Assembly (NCBI GenBank): GCA_032128415.1
Contig: JAQBGW010000134.1
Span: 6,092-70,091, forward strand
Origin: Ga0077527 sp032128415
GTDB lineage: Bacteria > Pseudomonadota > Gammaproteobacteria > Burkholderiales > SG8-41
Reading direction: 5' to 3'
DNA: 64,000 nt
Shown: positions 8,482 through 16,672 of the stretch, piece by piece
Position numbering within the stretch: position 1 is the first letter of the stretch
Layout: every line of letters begins with the position of its first letter
Translations under genes and position numbers: made by a program
Notes under the pieces: model-generated
The model's input: the letters and a program-made list of their open reading frames with translations, nothing else
Databases searched by the model: none
Told to the model about the DNA's origin: nothing

Positions 8482-10395
8482 TCATAGCTGGTAGTCGAGC
8501 GCCAACCGGGCCTGCAGTTTGCGGATCTGGCGAAAACTTTCCTTGAGAATGCGGCGATCGACTTCATTGAGCTGCGCCGGCATGACGCGATTGCCACCCT
8601 TCGATCCCGTATCTGCCGCCAACTGTCCGCGCAATCTCAGAGACTGTATGAAAAAGAAAGAATCGACTATTGACGAGATCTCCGTGGGCGACATCTGCAG
8701 CTGCGGTCCGGCCTGACGCAAACGCTGTGCGGTGTTGGTGTGGGACACGCCAGTGGCCAGCGACAATACGCGCGCAGCGTCGGTGAACAGGCGGGCGCCG
8801 GATTTTTTGAGATCCAGCGTGCCTTTGAATTCACCATCGTCCACAGTCGAAAAATCGCTGATCAAGCCCAGCGGCGGCCGGGTTTCGAGCGCATATTGCG
8901 CAAGCTGTCTTTGGAAACGGCTGTTCACCCGGGTGAGTCCCAGCAGATGTTCGCGCAGCAAGGCAGCGAGCGATTCCTCGCCATGCACCGGGCGGAAATC
9001 GAAAAAAATCACTGAATTGAGCAATGCCTGCGGATCGGTATTGGCGATCCAGAAATCAAACTGTCCGCGCCACTCGTCAAGACTCAGACACCATTGCGGA
9101 TTGCTGCCCATGATGTTGCCCAGGCACAACGGAAATCCGCAGGTGTCGAGGTCGCGATTGACTGCCAGCGCGAACGGCAACAGCTTCGCTCGCGCTGCTT
9201 CCGCCGTCATGTCGTCAACTTCAAAAATCAAACCATTGTCCTGGTCAGTGCTGATGGTCTGTTCATAACGTCCCTCGCTGCCGAACGCCAGCCAGCACCA
9301 GCGTATGCCGTTTAACGGATAATTCTGCATTTCGATATCGAGTATGCGACGCACCAATGCATCGTTCAGCGTCGAAATAATCAGCGTCAGCTGTTCAGCA
9401 GCGACACCCTGCCCCAGCATGCTGCGCACCAGCCGGCGAATATCTGCCGCAGCATCGCGCAATTCAGCGAGAGACTCCGTGTTTGCGATCGTGCGATTGA
9501 TGGCGCGCATACTGACGCGCTGCAGGGCAAACAAATCACGCTCAGTCACCACTCCGATCAGCTGCCCGCCATCGAGAACGGGAACGTGGCGTATGCCGTG
9601 GTGCGCGATCAATAACGCGGCCTCATAGACGCTCGCTTCCGCAGGTAGCGTGCGCAGTTCGGTTGTCATGATGGCGCTGATAGGCAAATTCAGATTGCAC
9701 TGGCTGAGTGCGACACGATCGAGCACGTCGTGCCGGGTGAATATGCCCATCAGTTTACCGGCGACATCGACAATCAGCATCGATCCTATTTTGCGGTCCC
9801 GCATGGTCTGCAGCACCGCTGCCACCGGCGTATCCGGCCCGGATGTGACTGGCGGGCGCGTCAGCAGGGAGCGCAATGTCCGATTCATCACCTGCTGTTC
9901 GTCGGTGGACGATGTGCTATGCAATTGAATCAGTTTTCGCGACTGCGCGAGCAGACTGACCAGATACCGTGTGGCATGGTTGCGGAATACTGCGCTGCAC
10001 TCCAGCAGTTCCGGAAATTGCGCTGCTGGCAGTTCGTAGCAAAAGGTGTCCGCAATGGCGATGTACTGCGCTGTCACCGGACGTTTCTCCAGCATGGCGG
10101 TGACGGGAAAAAATTCACCCGGGCCCAAGTTGATGTCGTGTATATCATCGCTATATGCGACATCGAAAGGTGCCACTTGCACCATACCGCGCTGAATAAT
10201 GTAGAACACCGCGGGCTCACCCTGCGCCGGATCGAGGATTACCGTATCTTTGGGGTAATAGCCAAGATTGAGGCGCGCCGCAAGAAAACACAGCGCGTCT
10301 TCCTCCATTTGCCCGAACGGCGGGTACTGTCGCAGGAAATCTGCAACCACTTTTGTAATCCTCGCTGCAGCGTCGCCGGTAACTGGAACGGACAT
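8482..10395 (-). CDS. cNMP-binding / CBS-pair / DUF294 nucleotidyltransferase-like protein
   Basis: A 637-residue multidomain signalling protein. Domains in order: a cyclic-nucleotide-binding (CRP-like) domain at about residues 25-145; two CBS domains at about 178-230 and 243-295 (TERDLFALQ ends the second); and a DUF294 nucleotidyltransferase core with FGSEGRYEQTISTDQDNG at about 371-388, the GSxGRxE...DxD signature of GlnD-type transferases; then a substrate-binding helical C-terminus. By family it is thought to sense adenine nucleotides or cNMP and nucleotidylate a partner, but targets are not established. The ATG at 10395 has a GGGGG five nt upstream; a GTG two codons earlier is an alternative. 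Confidence 0.88.
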   Translation of the reverse strand: MSVPVTGDAAARITKVVADFLRQYPPFGQMEEDALCFLAARLNLGYYPKDTVILDPAQGEPAVFYIIQRGMVQVAPFDVAYSDDIHDINLGPGEFFPVTAMLEKRPVTAQYIAIADTFCYELPAAQFPELLECSAVFRNHATRYLVSLLAQSRKLIQLHSTSSTDEQQVMNRTLRSLLTRPPVTSGPDTPVAAVLQTMRDRKIGSMLIVDVAGKLMGIFTRHDVLDRVALSQCNLNLPISAIMTTELRTLPAEASVYEAALLIAHHGIRHVPVLDGGQLIGVVTERDLFALQRVSMRAINRTIANTESLAELRDAAADIRRLVRSMLGQGVAAEQLTLIISTLNDALVRRILDIEMQNYPLNGIRWCWLAFGSEGRYEQTISTDQDNGLIFEVDDMTAEAARAKLLPFALAVNRDLDTCGFPLCLGNIMGSNPQWCLSLDEWRGQFDFWIANTDPQALLNSVIFFDFRPVHGEESLAALLREHLLGLTRVNSRFQRQLAQYALETRPPLGLISDFSTVDDGEFKGTLDLKKSGARLFTDAARVLSLATGVSHTNTAQRLRQAGPQLQMSPTEISSIVDSFFFIQSLRLRGQLAADTGSKGGNRVMPAQLNEVDRRILKESFRQIRKLQARLALDYQL

Positions 10396-10516
10396 GCTCA
10401 CCCCCTGCCCGGTTTCATAGACCTACGCCAACCAGCACCGGGATGGAATTCAGCTTATCACGGTGACTCAGCCCGCTTTTGATCGAGATCAATCTAGCGG
10501 TATGGTACCGGTAGAA

Positions 10517-10957
10517 TCAGTGTGGCTTATTGGCCAAGTGCGGCGGCACTGGCAATGAGATTACGTCGATGCCTTCATCACGCAACGCAGAGACTTCCTT
10601 GGCGGATGCCGTGCCGCGAATATGCCGCTCCGGTGCTTCCTTGTAGTGAATCCGCCGCACTTCCTCCGGGAATGCCCTGCCGACATCTTCCGCATTCTCG
10701 ACTATGCGCGAAATCAGCCGGAGTACTTTGGCTGGATCAAAATTGGCGTATTGCGCAGCATCCTGCGGTACATCTGCGGGCTGTTCGGCACGCCCGGTGT
10801 TGAGCCGTGCCGCAGTGACCAGCCGTTGGACCGCCTGGCTGCCGCACAGCGGACAACTCAGCAGATGTTCTTTCTGCTGGCGCTCGAATTCATCGCCCGA
10901 GGAAAACCAGCCCTCAAAACGGTGATCGTTGTCGCAGCCGAGGTCAAATACAATCAT
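10517..10957 (-). CDS. DUF1178 family protein
   Basis: A 146-residue protein beginning MIVFDLGCDNDHRFEGWF, with a zinc-ribbon-like CPLCGS at about residues 35-40, matching DUF1178. Function unknown. It starts only 22 bp after the encoded CCA of tRNA-Leu on the same strand with no terminator between, so it may be transcribed from the tRNA operon. An AGGTG upstream of the ATG is a possible ribosome site. Confidence 0.85.
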   Translation of the reverse strand: MIVFDLGCDNDHRFEGWFSSGDEFERQQKEHLLSCPLCGSQAVQRLVTAARLNTGRAEQPADVPQDAAQYANFDPAKVLRLISRIVENAEDVGRAFPEEVRRIHYKEAPERHIRGTASAKEVSALRDEGIDVISLPVPPHLANKPH

Positions 10958-10979
10958 GATTCAGTAGCACCTGACAGGA

Positions 10980-11064
10980 TGGTGGGCGAGGCCGGACTTG
11001 AACCGGCATGGCTTGCGCCGAGGGATTTTAAGTCCCTTGTGTATACCAATTTCACCACTCGCCC
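10980..11064 (-). tRNA. tRNA-Leu (anticodon UAA)
   Basis: Complete cloverleaf on the minus strand. The acceptor arm GGGCGAG pairs with CTCGCCC. The anticodon loop reads CTTAAAA with anticodon TAA. A short variable arm and the GGTTCAAGTCC T-loop follow. Discriminator A and an encoded CCA end the gene. It is the third tRNA of a Gly-Cys-Leu set downstream of pgsA, the same order as glyW-cysT-leuZ in E. coli. Confidence 0.95.
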
Positions 11065-11126
11065 CGTAGGCCAAAGATAACATCGGGACCGGGCCTCGCC
11101 ACTTGTGTTTTAAGCTTACTTCAAGC

Positions 11127-11200
11127 TGGAGGCGGGGGTCGGAATCGAACCGGCGTACACGGCTTTGCAGGCCGCTGCATGACCACTCTGCCACCCCGCC
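11127..11200 (-). tRNA. tRNA-Cys (anticodon GCA)
   Basis: Minus-strand cloverleaf with acceptor GGCGGGG / CCCCGCC, anticodon loop CTGCAAA (GCA), T-arm GGTTCGATTCC, discriminator U and encoded CCA. It lies between tRNA-Gly and tRNA-Leu. Confidence 0.95.
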
Positions 11201-11213
11201 ATTGGAACTAAAA

Positions 11214-11251
11214 GGGGAAAACGGCTGGCTGTATATTCCACCGTTTTCCCC
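11214..11251 (-). other. 11-bp perfect stem-loop between tRNA-Gly and tRNA-Cys
   Basis: GGGGAAAACGG (11214-11224) is the exact reverse complement of CCGTTTTCCCC (11241-11251), with a 16-nt loop. On the minus strand the stem is followed by TTTT. It may act as a weak terminator or as a processing signal separating the two tRNAs in a joint precursor. Confidence 0.6.
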
Positions 11252-11258
11252 GGGTATT

Positions 11259-11334
11259 TGGAGCGGGAGAAGAGTCTCGAACTCTCGACCTCAACCTTGG
11301 CAAGGTTGCGCTCTACCAACTGAGCTACTCCCGC
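11259..11334 (-). tRNA. tRNA-Gly (anticodon GCC)
   Basis: Minus-strand cloverleaf: acceptor GCGGGAG / CTCCCGC, D-arm AGCTCAGTTGGTAGAGC, anticodon loop TTGCCAA (GCC), T-arm GAGTTCGAGACTC, discriminator U and encoded CCA. First tRNA after pgsA. Confidence 0.95.
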
Positions 11335-11347
11335 GTTGCAACGGGCG

Positions 11348-11377
11348 ATTATAGGACAACCCCTCCCTGACTCGCAA
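11348..11377 (-). promoter_or_regulatory. sigma-70 promoter for the tRNA Gly-Cys-Leu operon
   Basis: On the minus strand: TTGCGA, 18 nt, TATAAT (a consensus -10 at 11353-11348), ending 13 nt before the mature 5' end of tRNA-Gly. It lies just after the pgsA stop codon. Confidence 0.7.
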
Positions 11378-11382
11378 CCCGG

Positions 11383-11952
11383 CTAAACCCGGCCGGCAGC
11401 AGCGCGCCAGGCCATTTTCAGGTAATACCCCATGGAAACCAGGGTCAGCACGGCAGCGATCCAGATCAGCCAGGTACCGACGTGCTGGGGCACAAAAACC
11501 CCGATCGGATCGTGATAGAGCAGCATGGGAATGGCGATCATCTGGGCTGCAGTCTTGAATTTTCCGACCATGGAAACGGCGACACTTTTGCCCTGTCCGA
11601 TTGAAGCCATCCATTCGCGCAATGCAGAAATCGCAATTTCCCTGCCAATGATAACCAGCGCAATCACGGCATCAACCCGACCCAATTGCACCAAAATGAT
11701 CAGTGCTGCCGCCACCATCAGCTTGTCGGCGACTGGATCGAGGAATGCACCAAATGCCGAGGTCTGATTGAGTTTGCGCGCCAGCCAGCCGTCCAGCCAA
11801 TCCGTGATCGCCGCCACCGCAAAAATTACGGTTGCGACCAGATTCTGGTTGGCGTGGGACACCCAGCTTTTCTCAAAATAAAATACGCCGACGAACAGCG
11901 GGATCATCATGATCCGCAGCCAGGTCAACACATTGGGCCAGTTTAAACTCAT
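11383..11952 (-). CDS. pgsA: CDP-diacylglycerol--glycerol-3-phosphate 3-phosphatidyltransferase
   Basis: A 189-residue inner-membrane enzyme making phosphatidylglycerol phosphate, the first step to phosphatidylglycerol. It carries the CDP-alcohol phosphotransferase signature D-G-x2-A-R...G-x3-D-x3-D, seen as TDWLDGWLARKLNQTSAFGAFLDPVADK. The start MSLNWPNVLTWLRI at 11952 is 4 bp after the uvrC stop. The longer frame to 12183 is only antisense/offset read-through of uvrC. uvrC-pgsA-tRNA is a widely conserved order. Confidence 0.95.
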   Translation of the reverse strand: MSLNWPNVLTWLRIMMIPLFVGVFYFEKSWVSHANQNLVATVIFAVAAITDWLDGWLARKLNQTSAFGAFLDPVADKLMVAAALIILVQLGRVDAVIALVIIGREIAISALREWMASIGQGKSVAVSMVGKFKTAAQMIAIPMLLYHDPIGVFVPQHVGTWLIWIAAVLTLVSMGYYLKMAWRAAAGRV

Positions 11953-11956
11953 GACA

Positions 11957-13759
11957 TCAATGCAGCGCTGCGTAGATGCGCTCAGCCAGCGCGTGATTAA
12001 TGCCATCGACCTCGGCGACTTCATCCACGCTCGCCGCCACCAGCCCGCGCAGACCGCCAAAACGTGCCAGCAACCGCTGGCGGCGTTTAGCACCGATGCC
12101 GGGGATATCCTCCAGCGGCGACGTGGTTCGGGCACGGGCACGTCGGGCGCGATGACCTTCGATGGCAAATCGGTGCGCTTCATCGCGGATCTGCTGGATC
12201 AGGTGCAGCCCAGGATCGTCAGTCTGCAGACTGAATCCGGATTCCCGCCCCGGCATCAGCAGTTCCTCCATCCCCGGCTTGCGTGTCGGCCCCTTGGCTA
12301 CAGCCAACAGCGGCAAATCGGCACGTCCCAGTTCCGCCATTACTTCGCACGCCACATTTAACTGTCCTTGTCCGCCATCAATCAAGATCAGATCAGGCAT
12401 CTTACCCTCTCCCGATACCACTTTGCGATAGCGGCGGGTCAGCACTTCGCGCATGGCTCCGTAATCATCTCCGGCAACTACGTCGCGCATGTTGAAGTGG
12501 CGATATTGGCTGCGCTGCATGGCACCACGGTCATATACTACGCAGGACGCCACAGTAGCCTCGCCCTGAGTGTGGCTGATGTCGAAACATTCGATGCGCT
12601 GCACGGTTTCCGGCAGATTCAACCCCTGCTGCAGGGCCGTCAATTTTGCTGCATCACCCAGTAATCGCACATTGCGTTGCCCTGCCCCCAGTTCGGCATT
12701 TTTCTGCGCCATCTGCAGCCATGCCCGGCGGTCACCGATGGGATGCGCCGCAATCTGCACCCGCCGTCCGCTGCGTTCGCTCAGAGTCTGCTGCCACATC
12801 TCGACGGCAATGGCCTCCCCGACAATGATTTGTGGCGGCACTGCTTGCAACAGGTAATGCTGGGCCATGAAAGCTTCAAGTATTTGAGCCGGCGTTGCAT
12901 CCTCAGCGTTTAGCGGAAAAAAATTCTTGTCGCCGAGATGCAACCCGCCGCGGATCATCACCAGATTTACGCAGACGATACCCACCGCAGAACCGCAGGC
13001 AATCACATCAACGTCGCGCCCGGATTCATCGCTGACATATTGTTTTTCGCGTACTTTATGCAGCGCTCCAAGCTGGTCTCGGCATACCGCCGCCTCTTCG
13101 TAGCGGCGCGCCTCGGCCGCAGCGTGCATACGCTCATCTAACCGACCGAACACAACGCTCTCCTGTCCGGTCAGGAACAATTCGGCGCTACGCACGTCTT
13201 CCGCGTACTCGGCGTCTCCGATCAACCCGACACACGGCGCCGTGCAGCGGTGAATCTGGTGAAGCAGGCAGGGACGCGAGCGGTGCGCAAATACGCTATC
13301 TTCGCAGGTGCGCAACCGGAATACTTTTTGCAGCAATTGCATGCTTTCGCGAACCGCGCCGGCATTGGGAAATGGTCCGAAACAACGGTCTTTCTTGTCC
13401 GGCGTGCCGCGAAAAAATCCCAACCGTGAATAACGATGCCCGCTCAGCATCAAATAGGGATAGGACTTGTCGTCGCGGAACAGGATGTTGTAACGCGGAG
13501 TTAGCGATTTAATCAGATTGCTCTCAAGCAACAGCGCTTCCGCCTCCGATCGTGTCACCGTGGTCTCTATCCCGGCGACTTGCGCCACCATCAACCGGAT
13601 GCGCGGCGACAAGGCTTCGGTGCGCTGAAAATAAGAACTGACACGCTTGCGTAAATCCAGCGCCTTGCCGACGTAGAGTACTTCGCTGTCTTTGTTGAGC
13701 ATGCGATAGACACCGGGCAAGTGCGGCAATCGGCCTGCGATGTCGGCGAGTGGTGTCAC
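11957..13759 (-). CDS. uvrC: UvrABC excinuclease subunit C
   Basis: A 600-residue nucleotide-excision-repair endonuclease. It has an N-terminal GIY-YIG domain (LPGVYRMLNKDSEVLYVGKA, residues 14-33), a UVR motif (EEAAVCRDQLGAL), an RNase H-like C-terminal nuclease core (IECFDISHTQGE, LILIDGGQGQL), and terminal helix-hairpin-helix repeats (LEDIPGIGAKRRQRLL). UvrC makes both incisions around a lesion with UvrB. The start is a GTG whose bases overlap the TGA of the upstream uracil-DNA glycosylase (GTGA), so the two are probably translationally coupled. Confidence 0.95.
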   Translation of the reverse strand: MTPLADIAGRLPHLPGVYRMLNKDSEVLYVGKALDLRKRVSSYFQRTEALSPRIRLMVAQVAGIETTVTRSEAEALLLESNLIKSLTPRYNILFRDDKSYPYLMLSGHRYSRLGFFRGTPDKKDRCFGPFPNAGAVRESMQLLQKVFRLRTCEDSVFAHRSRPCLLHQIHRCTAPCVGLIGDAEYAEDVRSAELFLTGQESVVFGRLDERMHAAAEARRYEEAAVCRDQLGALHKVREKQYVSDESGRDVDVIACGSAVGIVCVNLVMIRGGLHLGDKNFFPLNAEDATPAQILEAFMAQHYLLQAVPPQIIVGEAIAVEMWQQTLSERSGRRVQIAAHPIGDRRAWLQMAQKNAELGAGQRNVRLLGDAAKLTALQQGLNLPETVQRIECFDISHTQGEATVASCVVYDRGAMQRSQYRHFNMRDVVAGDDYGAMREVLTRRYRKVVSGEGKMPDLILIDGGQGQLNVACEVMAELGRADLPLLAVAKGPTRKPGMEELLMPGRESGFSLQTDDPGLHLIQQIRDEAHRFAIEGHRARRARARTTSPLEDIPGIGAKRRQRLLARFGGLRGLVAASVDEVAEVDGINHALAERIYAALH

Positions 13760-14448
13760 ACCGGCGCCCCATTGTGGGCCGTCAGAAAAGCGGCAATCTG
13801 CTCAAATACGTCGCGAAACATATCGGGGGTCAGACGCCGGGTATTCGTGTTGTAACGACTGCAGTGATAACTGTCGAACAGGCGCATATCCCGCTCCAGC
13901 GCATGGCTGGTGTTATGCGCGAACGAGAAAGCCGCCACGCGCATATCCAGCGCCCGCAGCACGGCCTGGTGCGCAACAGTGCCCAGCGCCAATACGGCTG
14001 CACCTTCGGCCAGATCCGCCAGTTCGGCGCGCAGAAAGCCATTGCATTCACGTACTTCAGCAGGCAACGGTTTGTTTTCCGGCGGCAGGCATTTAACTGC
14101 ATTGGTAATGCGACAGCCACGCAATTTCAGACCGTCTCCGGCAGCTGTTGCCACCGCCTGACTGCCATAGCCGAAACGATGCAGTGTTTCGTAGAGCAGG
14201 ATACCGGCATGGTCACCGGTAAACGGCCGCCCGGTGCGATTGGCGCCGTGCATGCCGGGCGCCAGCCCGACTACCAGCAGACGCGGCTGCGGATCGCCGA
14301 ATGGAATGACCGGTCGCGCATGATAGTCTGGATTCGAAACCCGCACTGCGGCCAGATGTCCGGCGAGACGCGGGCAGCGGGTGCAGCTCGTGGAAAACGG
14401 TGGATATGCCGCATCATGGCTACCGGCGGATTTTCTCTTCACAACCAC
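13756..14448 (-). CDS. family 5 (UDGb-type) uracil-DNA glycosylase
   Basis: A 230-residue iron-sulfur uracil-DNA glycosylase. Motif GLAPGMHGANRTGRPF is at residues 61-76 and the family-5 C-terminal motif LFDSYHCSRYNTNT follows. The four likely [4Fe-4S] ligands are C22, C25, C120 and C135. Family-5 enzymes have Ala/Gly rather than Asp/Asn in motif A and excise uracil, and often hypoxanthine and other deaminated bases. It is coupled to uvrC by a 4-bp overlap, linking base- and nucleotide-excision repair in one transcript. Confidence 0.9.
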   Translation of the reverse strand: MVVKRKSAGSHDAAYPPFSTSCTRCPRLAGHLAAVRVSNPDYHARPVIPFGDPQPRLLVVGLAPGMHGANRTGRPFTGDHAGILLYETLHRFGYGSQAVATAAGDGLKLRGCRITNAVKCLPPENKPLPAEVRECNGFLRAELADLAEGAAVLALGTVAHQAVLRALDMRVAAFSFAHNTSHALERDMRLFDSYHCSRYNTNTRRLTPDMFRDVFEQIAAFLTAHNGAPV

Positions 14449-14457
14449 GTCCGCAAC

Positions 14458-15519
14458 TCAAGCGAACGGCAATTCGCCGCTGCGCCCGCCCAGTCCGGCA
14501 ATGGCGTGCAGAGCTGCGACATAACGCGGATCTTCACGCAGCTTGACCTGATCGGCAGCGTGCGCCCGGCCATGAATACGGGCAAGACGCACCAGAGCCG
14601 TCGCCGGCATCGTGTAATCAAGGCCCGCCAGCAGTTCGTCGGCTGATTGCGGGTTATTGCACACCAGTACCATGTCGCAACCGGCACGTAGTGCTGTATG
14701 GGCGCGCGCCACCACGCCACCCGCTACGCTCGCACCTTCCATACTGAGGTCATCGCTGAAAATGATGCCGTCGAATCCCAATTCACCGCGCAACATGTCT
14801 TTCAGCCATTTCTCCGAGTAGCCGGCCGGCGCAGCATCAACTTGCGGATAAATAACATGGGCCGGCATGATTCCGCCCAACCCGGCGTCGATCAAGCGGC
14901 GAAACGGCACCAAGTCCTCACCGACTATATCCGCCAGAGGACGCTCGTCCACCGGCACTTCGTGATGCGAATCAGCACGTACATGCCCATGACCGGGAAA
15001 ATGCTTGCCGACTGCCGCCATGCCAGCGTCGCGCAGGCCGTGGATCAGCGCAATTGCGAGTTCAGAAATTGCATCCGGTCGGGTATGGAATGCGCGATCG
15101 CCAATGACGCCGCTGTTGCCATAATCGACATCGAGCACCGGCGTGAACGAAAGATCAACACCATGGACGCGCAACTCCGCGGCCAGCACAAAGCCCAGCG
15201 ACCGCGCCAGATCGGCCGCTTTGCGCCGGTCGTGATCCCAAATCATCCCCAGCTCACGCATCGGCGGAATGCGCGTGAACCCTTCACGAAATCGCTGCAC
15301 CCTGCCACCCTCGTGATCGACCGCGATGATCAGTGGCGGACTACGCACCGCGTGAATTTCCGAGGTGAGCTGTGTAAGTTGTGCGCAGGATTCAAAATTG
15401 CGGGTGAACAGAATCACCCCGCCGACCAGGGGGTGCTGCAGGCGTTGCCGGTCCGCGTCGGTCAACGTCGTGCCGACGACATCCAGCATCACCGGTCCCA
15501 GTGGTATGGTTTTTGTCAT
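14458..15519 (-). CDS. nagZ: beta-N-acetylhexosaminidase NagZ
   Basis: A 353-residue cytoplasmic glycoside hydrolase family 3 enzyme that removes GlcNAc from anhydromuropeptides in cell-wall recycling. It shows KHFPGHGHVRADSH (the catalytic His/Asp loop) and FSDDLSMEG, where the first Asp is the nucleophile. The ATG at 15519 overlaps the acpS stop as ATGA; the frame could begin six codons earlier, but MTKTIPLGPVMLD is the expected N-terminus. Confidence 0.95.
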   Translation of the reverse strand: MTKTIPLGPVMLDVVGTTLTDADRQRLQHPLVGGVILFTRNFESCAQLTQLTSEIHAVRSPPLIIAVDHEGGRVQRFREGFTRIPPMRELGMIWDHDRRKAADLARSLGFVLAAELRVHGVDLSFTPVLDVDYGNSGVIGDRAFHTRPDAISELAIALIHGLRDAGMAAVGKHFPGHGHVRADSHHEVPVDERPLADIVGEDLVPFRRLIDAGLGGIMPAHVIYPQVDAAPAGYSEKWLKDMLRGELGFDGIIFSDDLSMEGASVAGGVVARAHTALRAGCDMVLVCNNPQSADELLAGLDYTMPATALVRLARIHGRAHAADQVKLREDPRYVAALHAIAGLGGRSGELPFA

Positions 15520-15893
15520 TTTTCGAGCACCACGCAAGCGCAGGCCATATTCGACTCATCACTGATAGTCAGATGATGACCGACTATGCCCTGCTTGTTG
15601 ACCAGTTCATTCAGCGGTTCGTTGAAGGATAAGCTCGGCTTGCCGGCGCTGTTTTGTACCACGCTGATGCATTGCAAAGTAACCGGGTAGCGGAATCCTG
15701 TACCCATCGCCTTGGAGAACGCCTCTTTGGCGGCAAAACGATTGGCGAGAAAAAGCACCGGCTGCGCGCTGCGGGCATATCGTGGCCGCTCCAACGGGGT
15801 CAGGACGCGGTTGATGAAGCGCTCGCCGTATTTTTCCAGCAGGCGTGCGACGCGATGTGGCTGGATGACGTCGATGCCGATACCGTAAATCAT
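15516..15893 (-). CDS. acpS: holo-[acyl-carrier-protein] synthase
   Basis: A 125-residue enzyme transferring 4'-phosphopantetheine from CoA to acyl carrier protein. Signature segments are IYGIGIDVIQPHRV (magnesium-binding Asp) and NRFAAKEAFSKAMGTG. It overlaps pdxJ upstream and nagZ downstream, each by ATGA. Confidence 0.96.
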   Translation of the reverse strand: MIYGIGIDVIQPHRVARLLEKYGERFINRVLTPLERPRYARSAQPVLFLANRFAAKEAFSKAMGTGFRYPVTLQCISVVQNSAGKPSLSFNEPLNELVNKQGIVGHHLTISDESNMACACVVLEK

Positions 15894-16630
15894 CGCTGCC
15901 CGCCCATGATCCGCAGGTAATCAGCCACAGTTGTGGCCAAACCGAACTCGAGCGCATCGGCAATCAAGGCGTGACCGATCGACACTTCGTCAACATCCGG
16001 CACAGCCGCGAGAAAGTGCGGCAAGTTGTCACGGTTGAGATCATGTCCGGCGTTCACCCCCAGTCCGGCAGCATGAGCACCGCGCGCTGCGTTGGTGTAA
16101 AGGGCAAGTATTCCGGCCTCTTCCGCTCCGCCAAATGCCCGCGCATAAGGCTCAGTGTAGAGCTCAACGCGATCGGCGCCAGCCGCCGCTACTGCCTTCA
16201 TGGCATCCGGCAGCGGATCCATGAACAGGCTGACGCGTACACCCAGACTTTTAAGTACAGAAATCACCGGTCGCAACCGCGTCGCATCTTGCGTCATGCT
16301 CCAGCCATGATCCGATGTTCGAGCTCCGGGATCATCGGGTACCAGAGTACATTGCTGCGGCCGCACGGCACGCACCAGATCGAGCAGCGGTGGTTCAAAC
16401 GGATTGCCCTCGATATTGAATTCGATTGAGGGTCGCGCGCGGAGCAACTGCGCCAGTTCATGAACATCCGCCGCGCGGATATGCCGTGCGTCCGGACGGG
16501 GATGAACGGTAATGCCGTGCGCGCCGGCGTCGAGCGCAATGCCCGCAGCCCGAATCACGCTCGGGATGCCCAGCGCACGCGCATTGCGCAGCAGCGCGAC
16601 TTTGTTGAGATTGACGCTGAGTCGGGTCAT
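15890..16630 (-). CDS. pdxJ: pyridoxine 5'-phosphate synthase
   Basis: A 246-residue TIM-barrel enzyme condensing 1-deoxy-D-xylulose 5-phosphate with 3-amino-2-oxopropyl phosphate to pyridoxine 5'-phosphate. Family segments seen are SVNLNKVALLRNARA, GAHGITVHPRPDARHI, EFNIEG and GVNAGHDLN. The start MTRLSVNLNKV at 16630 matches other PdxJ proteins; an ATG six codons upstream is possible, and neither has a strong Shine-Dalgarno. The DXP substrate pathway is also represented in this window by dxr. Confidence 0.95.
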   Translation of the reverse strand: MTRLSVNLNKVALLRNARALGIPSVIRAAGIALDAGAHGITVHPRPDARHIRAADVHELAQLLRARPSIEFNIEGNPFEPPLLDLVRAVRPQQCTLVPDDPGARTSDHGWSMTQDATRLRPVISVLKSLGVRVSLFMDPLPDAMKAVAAAGADRVELYTEPYARAFGGAEEAGILALYTNAARGAHAAGLGVNAGHDLNRDNLPHFLAAVPDVDEVSIGHALIADALEFGLATTVADYLRIMGGQR

Positions 16631-16672
16631 GCGTTTTGCGGAAAGCATTTTACAAAAAATCGTGGGCCGCGA

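Noticed and set aside
11957..12183. N-terminal extension of pgsA to 12183
   Set aside because: It lies wholly inside uvrC in another frame and would add a non-homologous tail; the ATG at 11952 fits PgsA length.
13750..14646. Plus-strand frame of 298 codons across the uracil-DNA glycosylase and nagZ end
   Set aside because: Crosses two well-supported minus-strand genes and lacks any domain.
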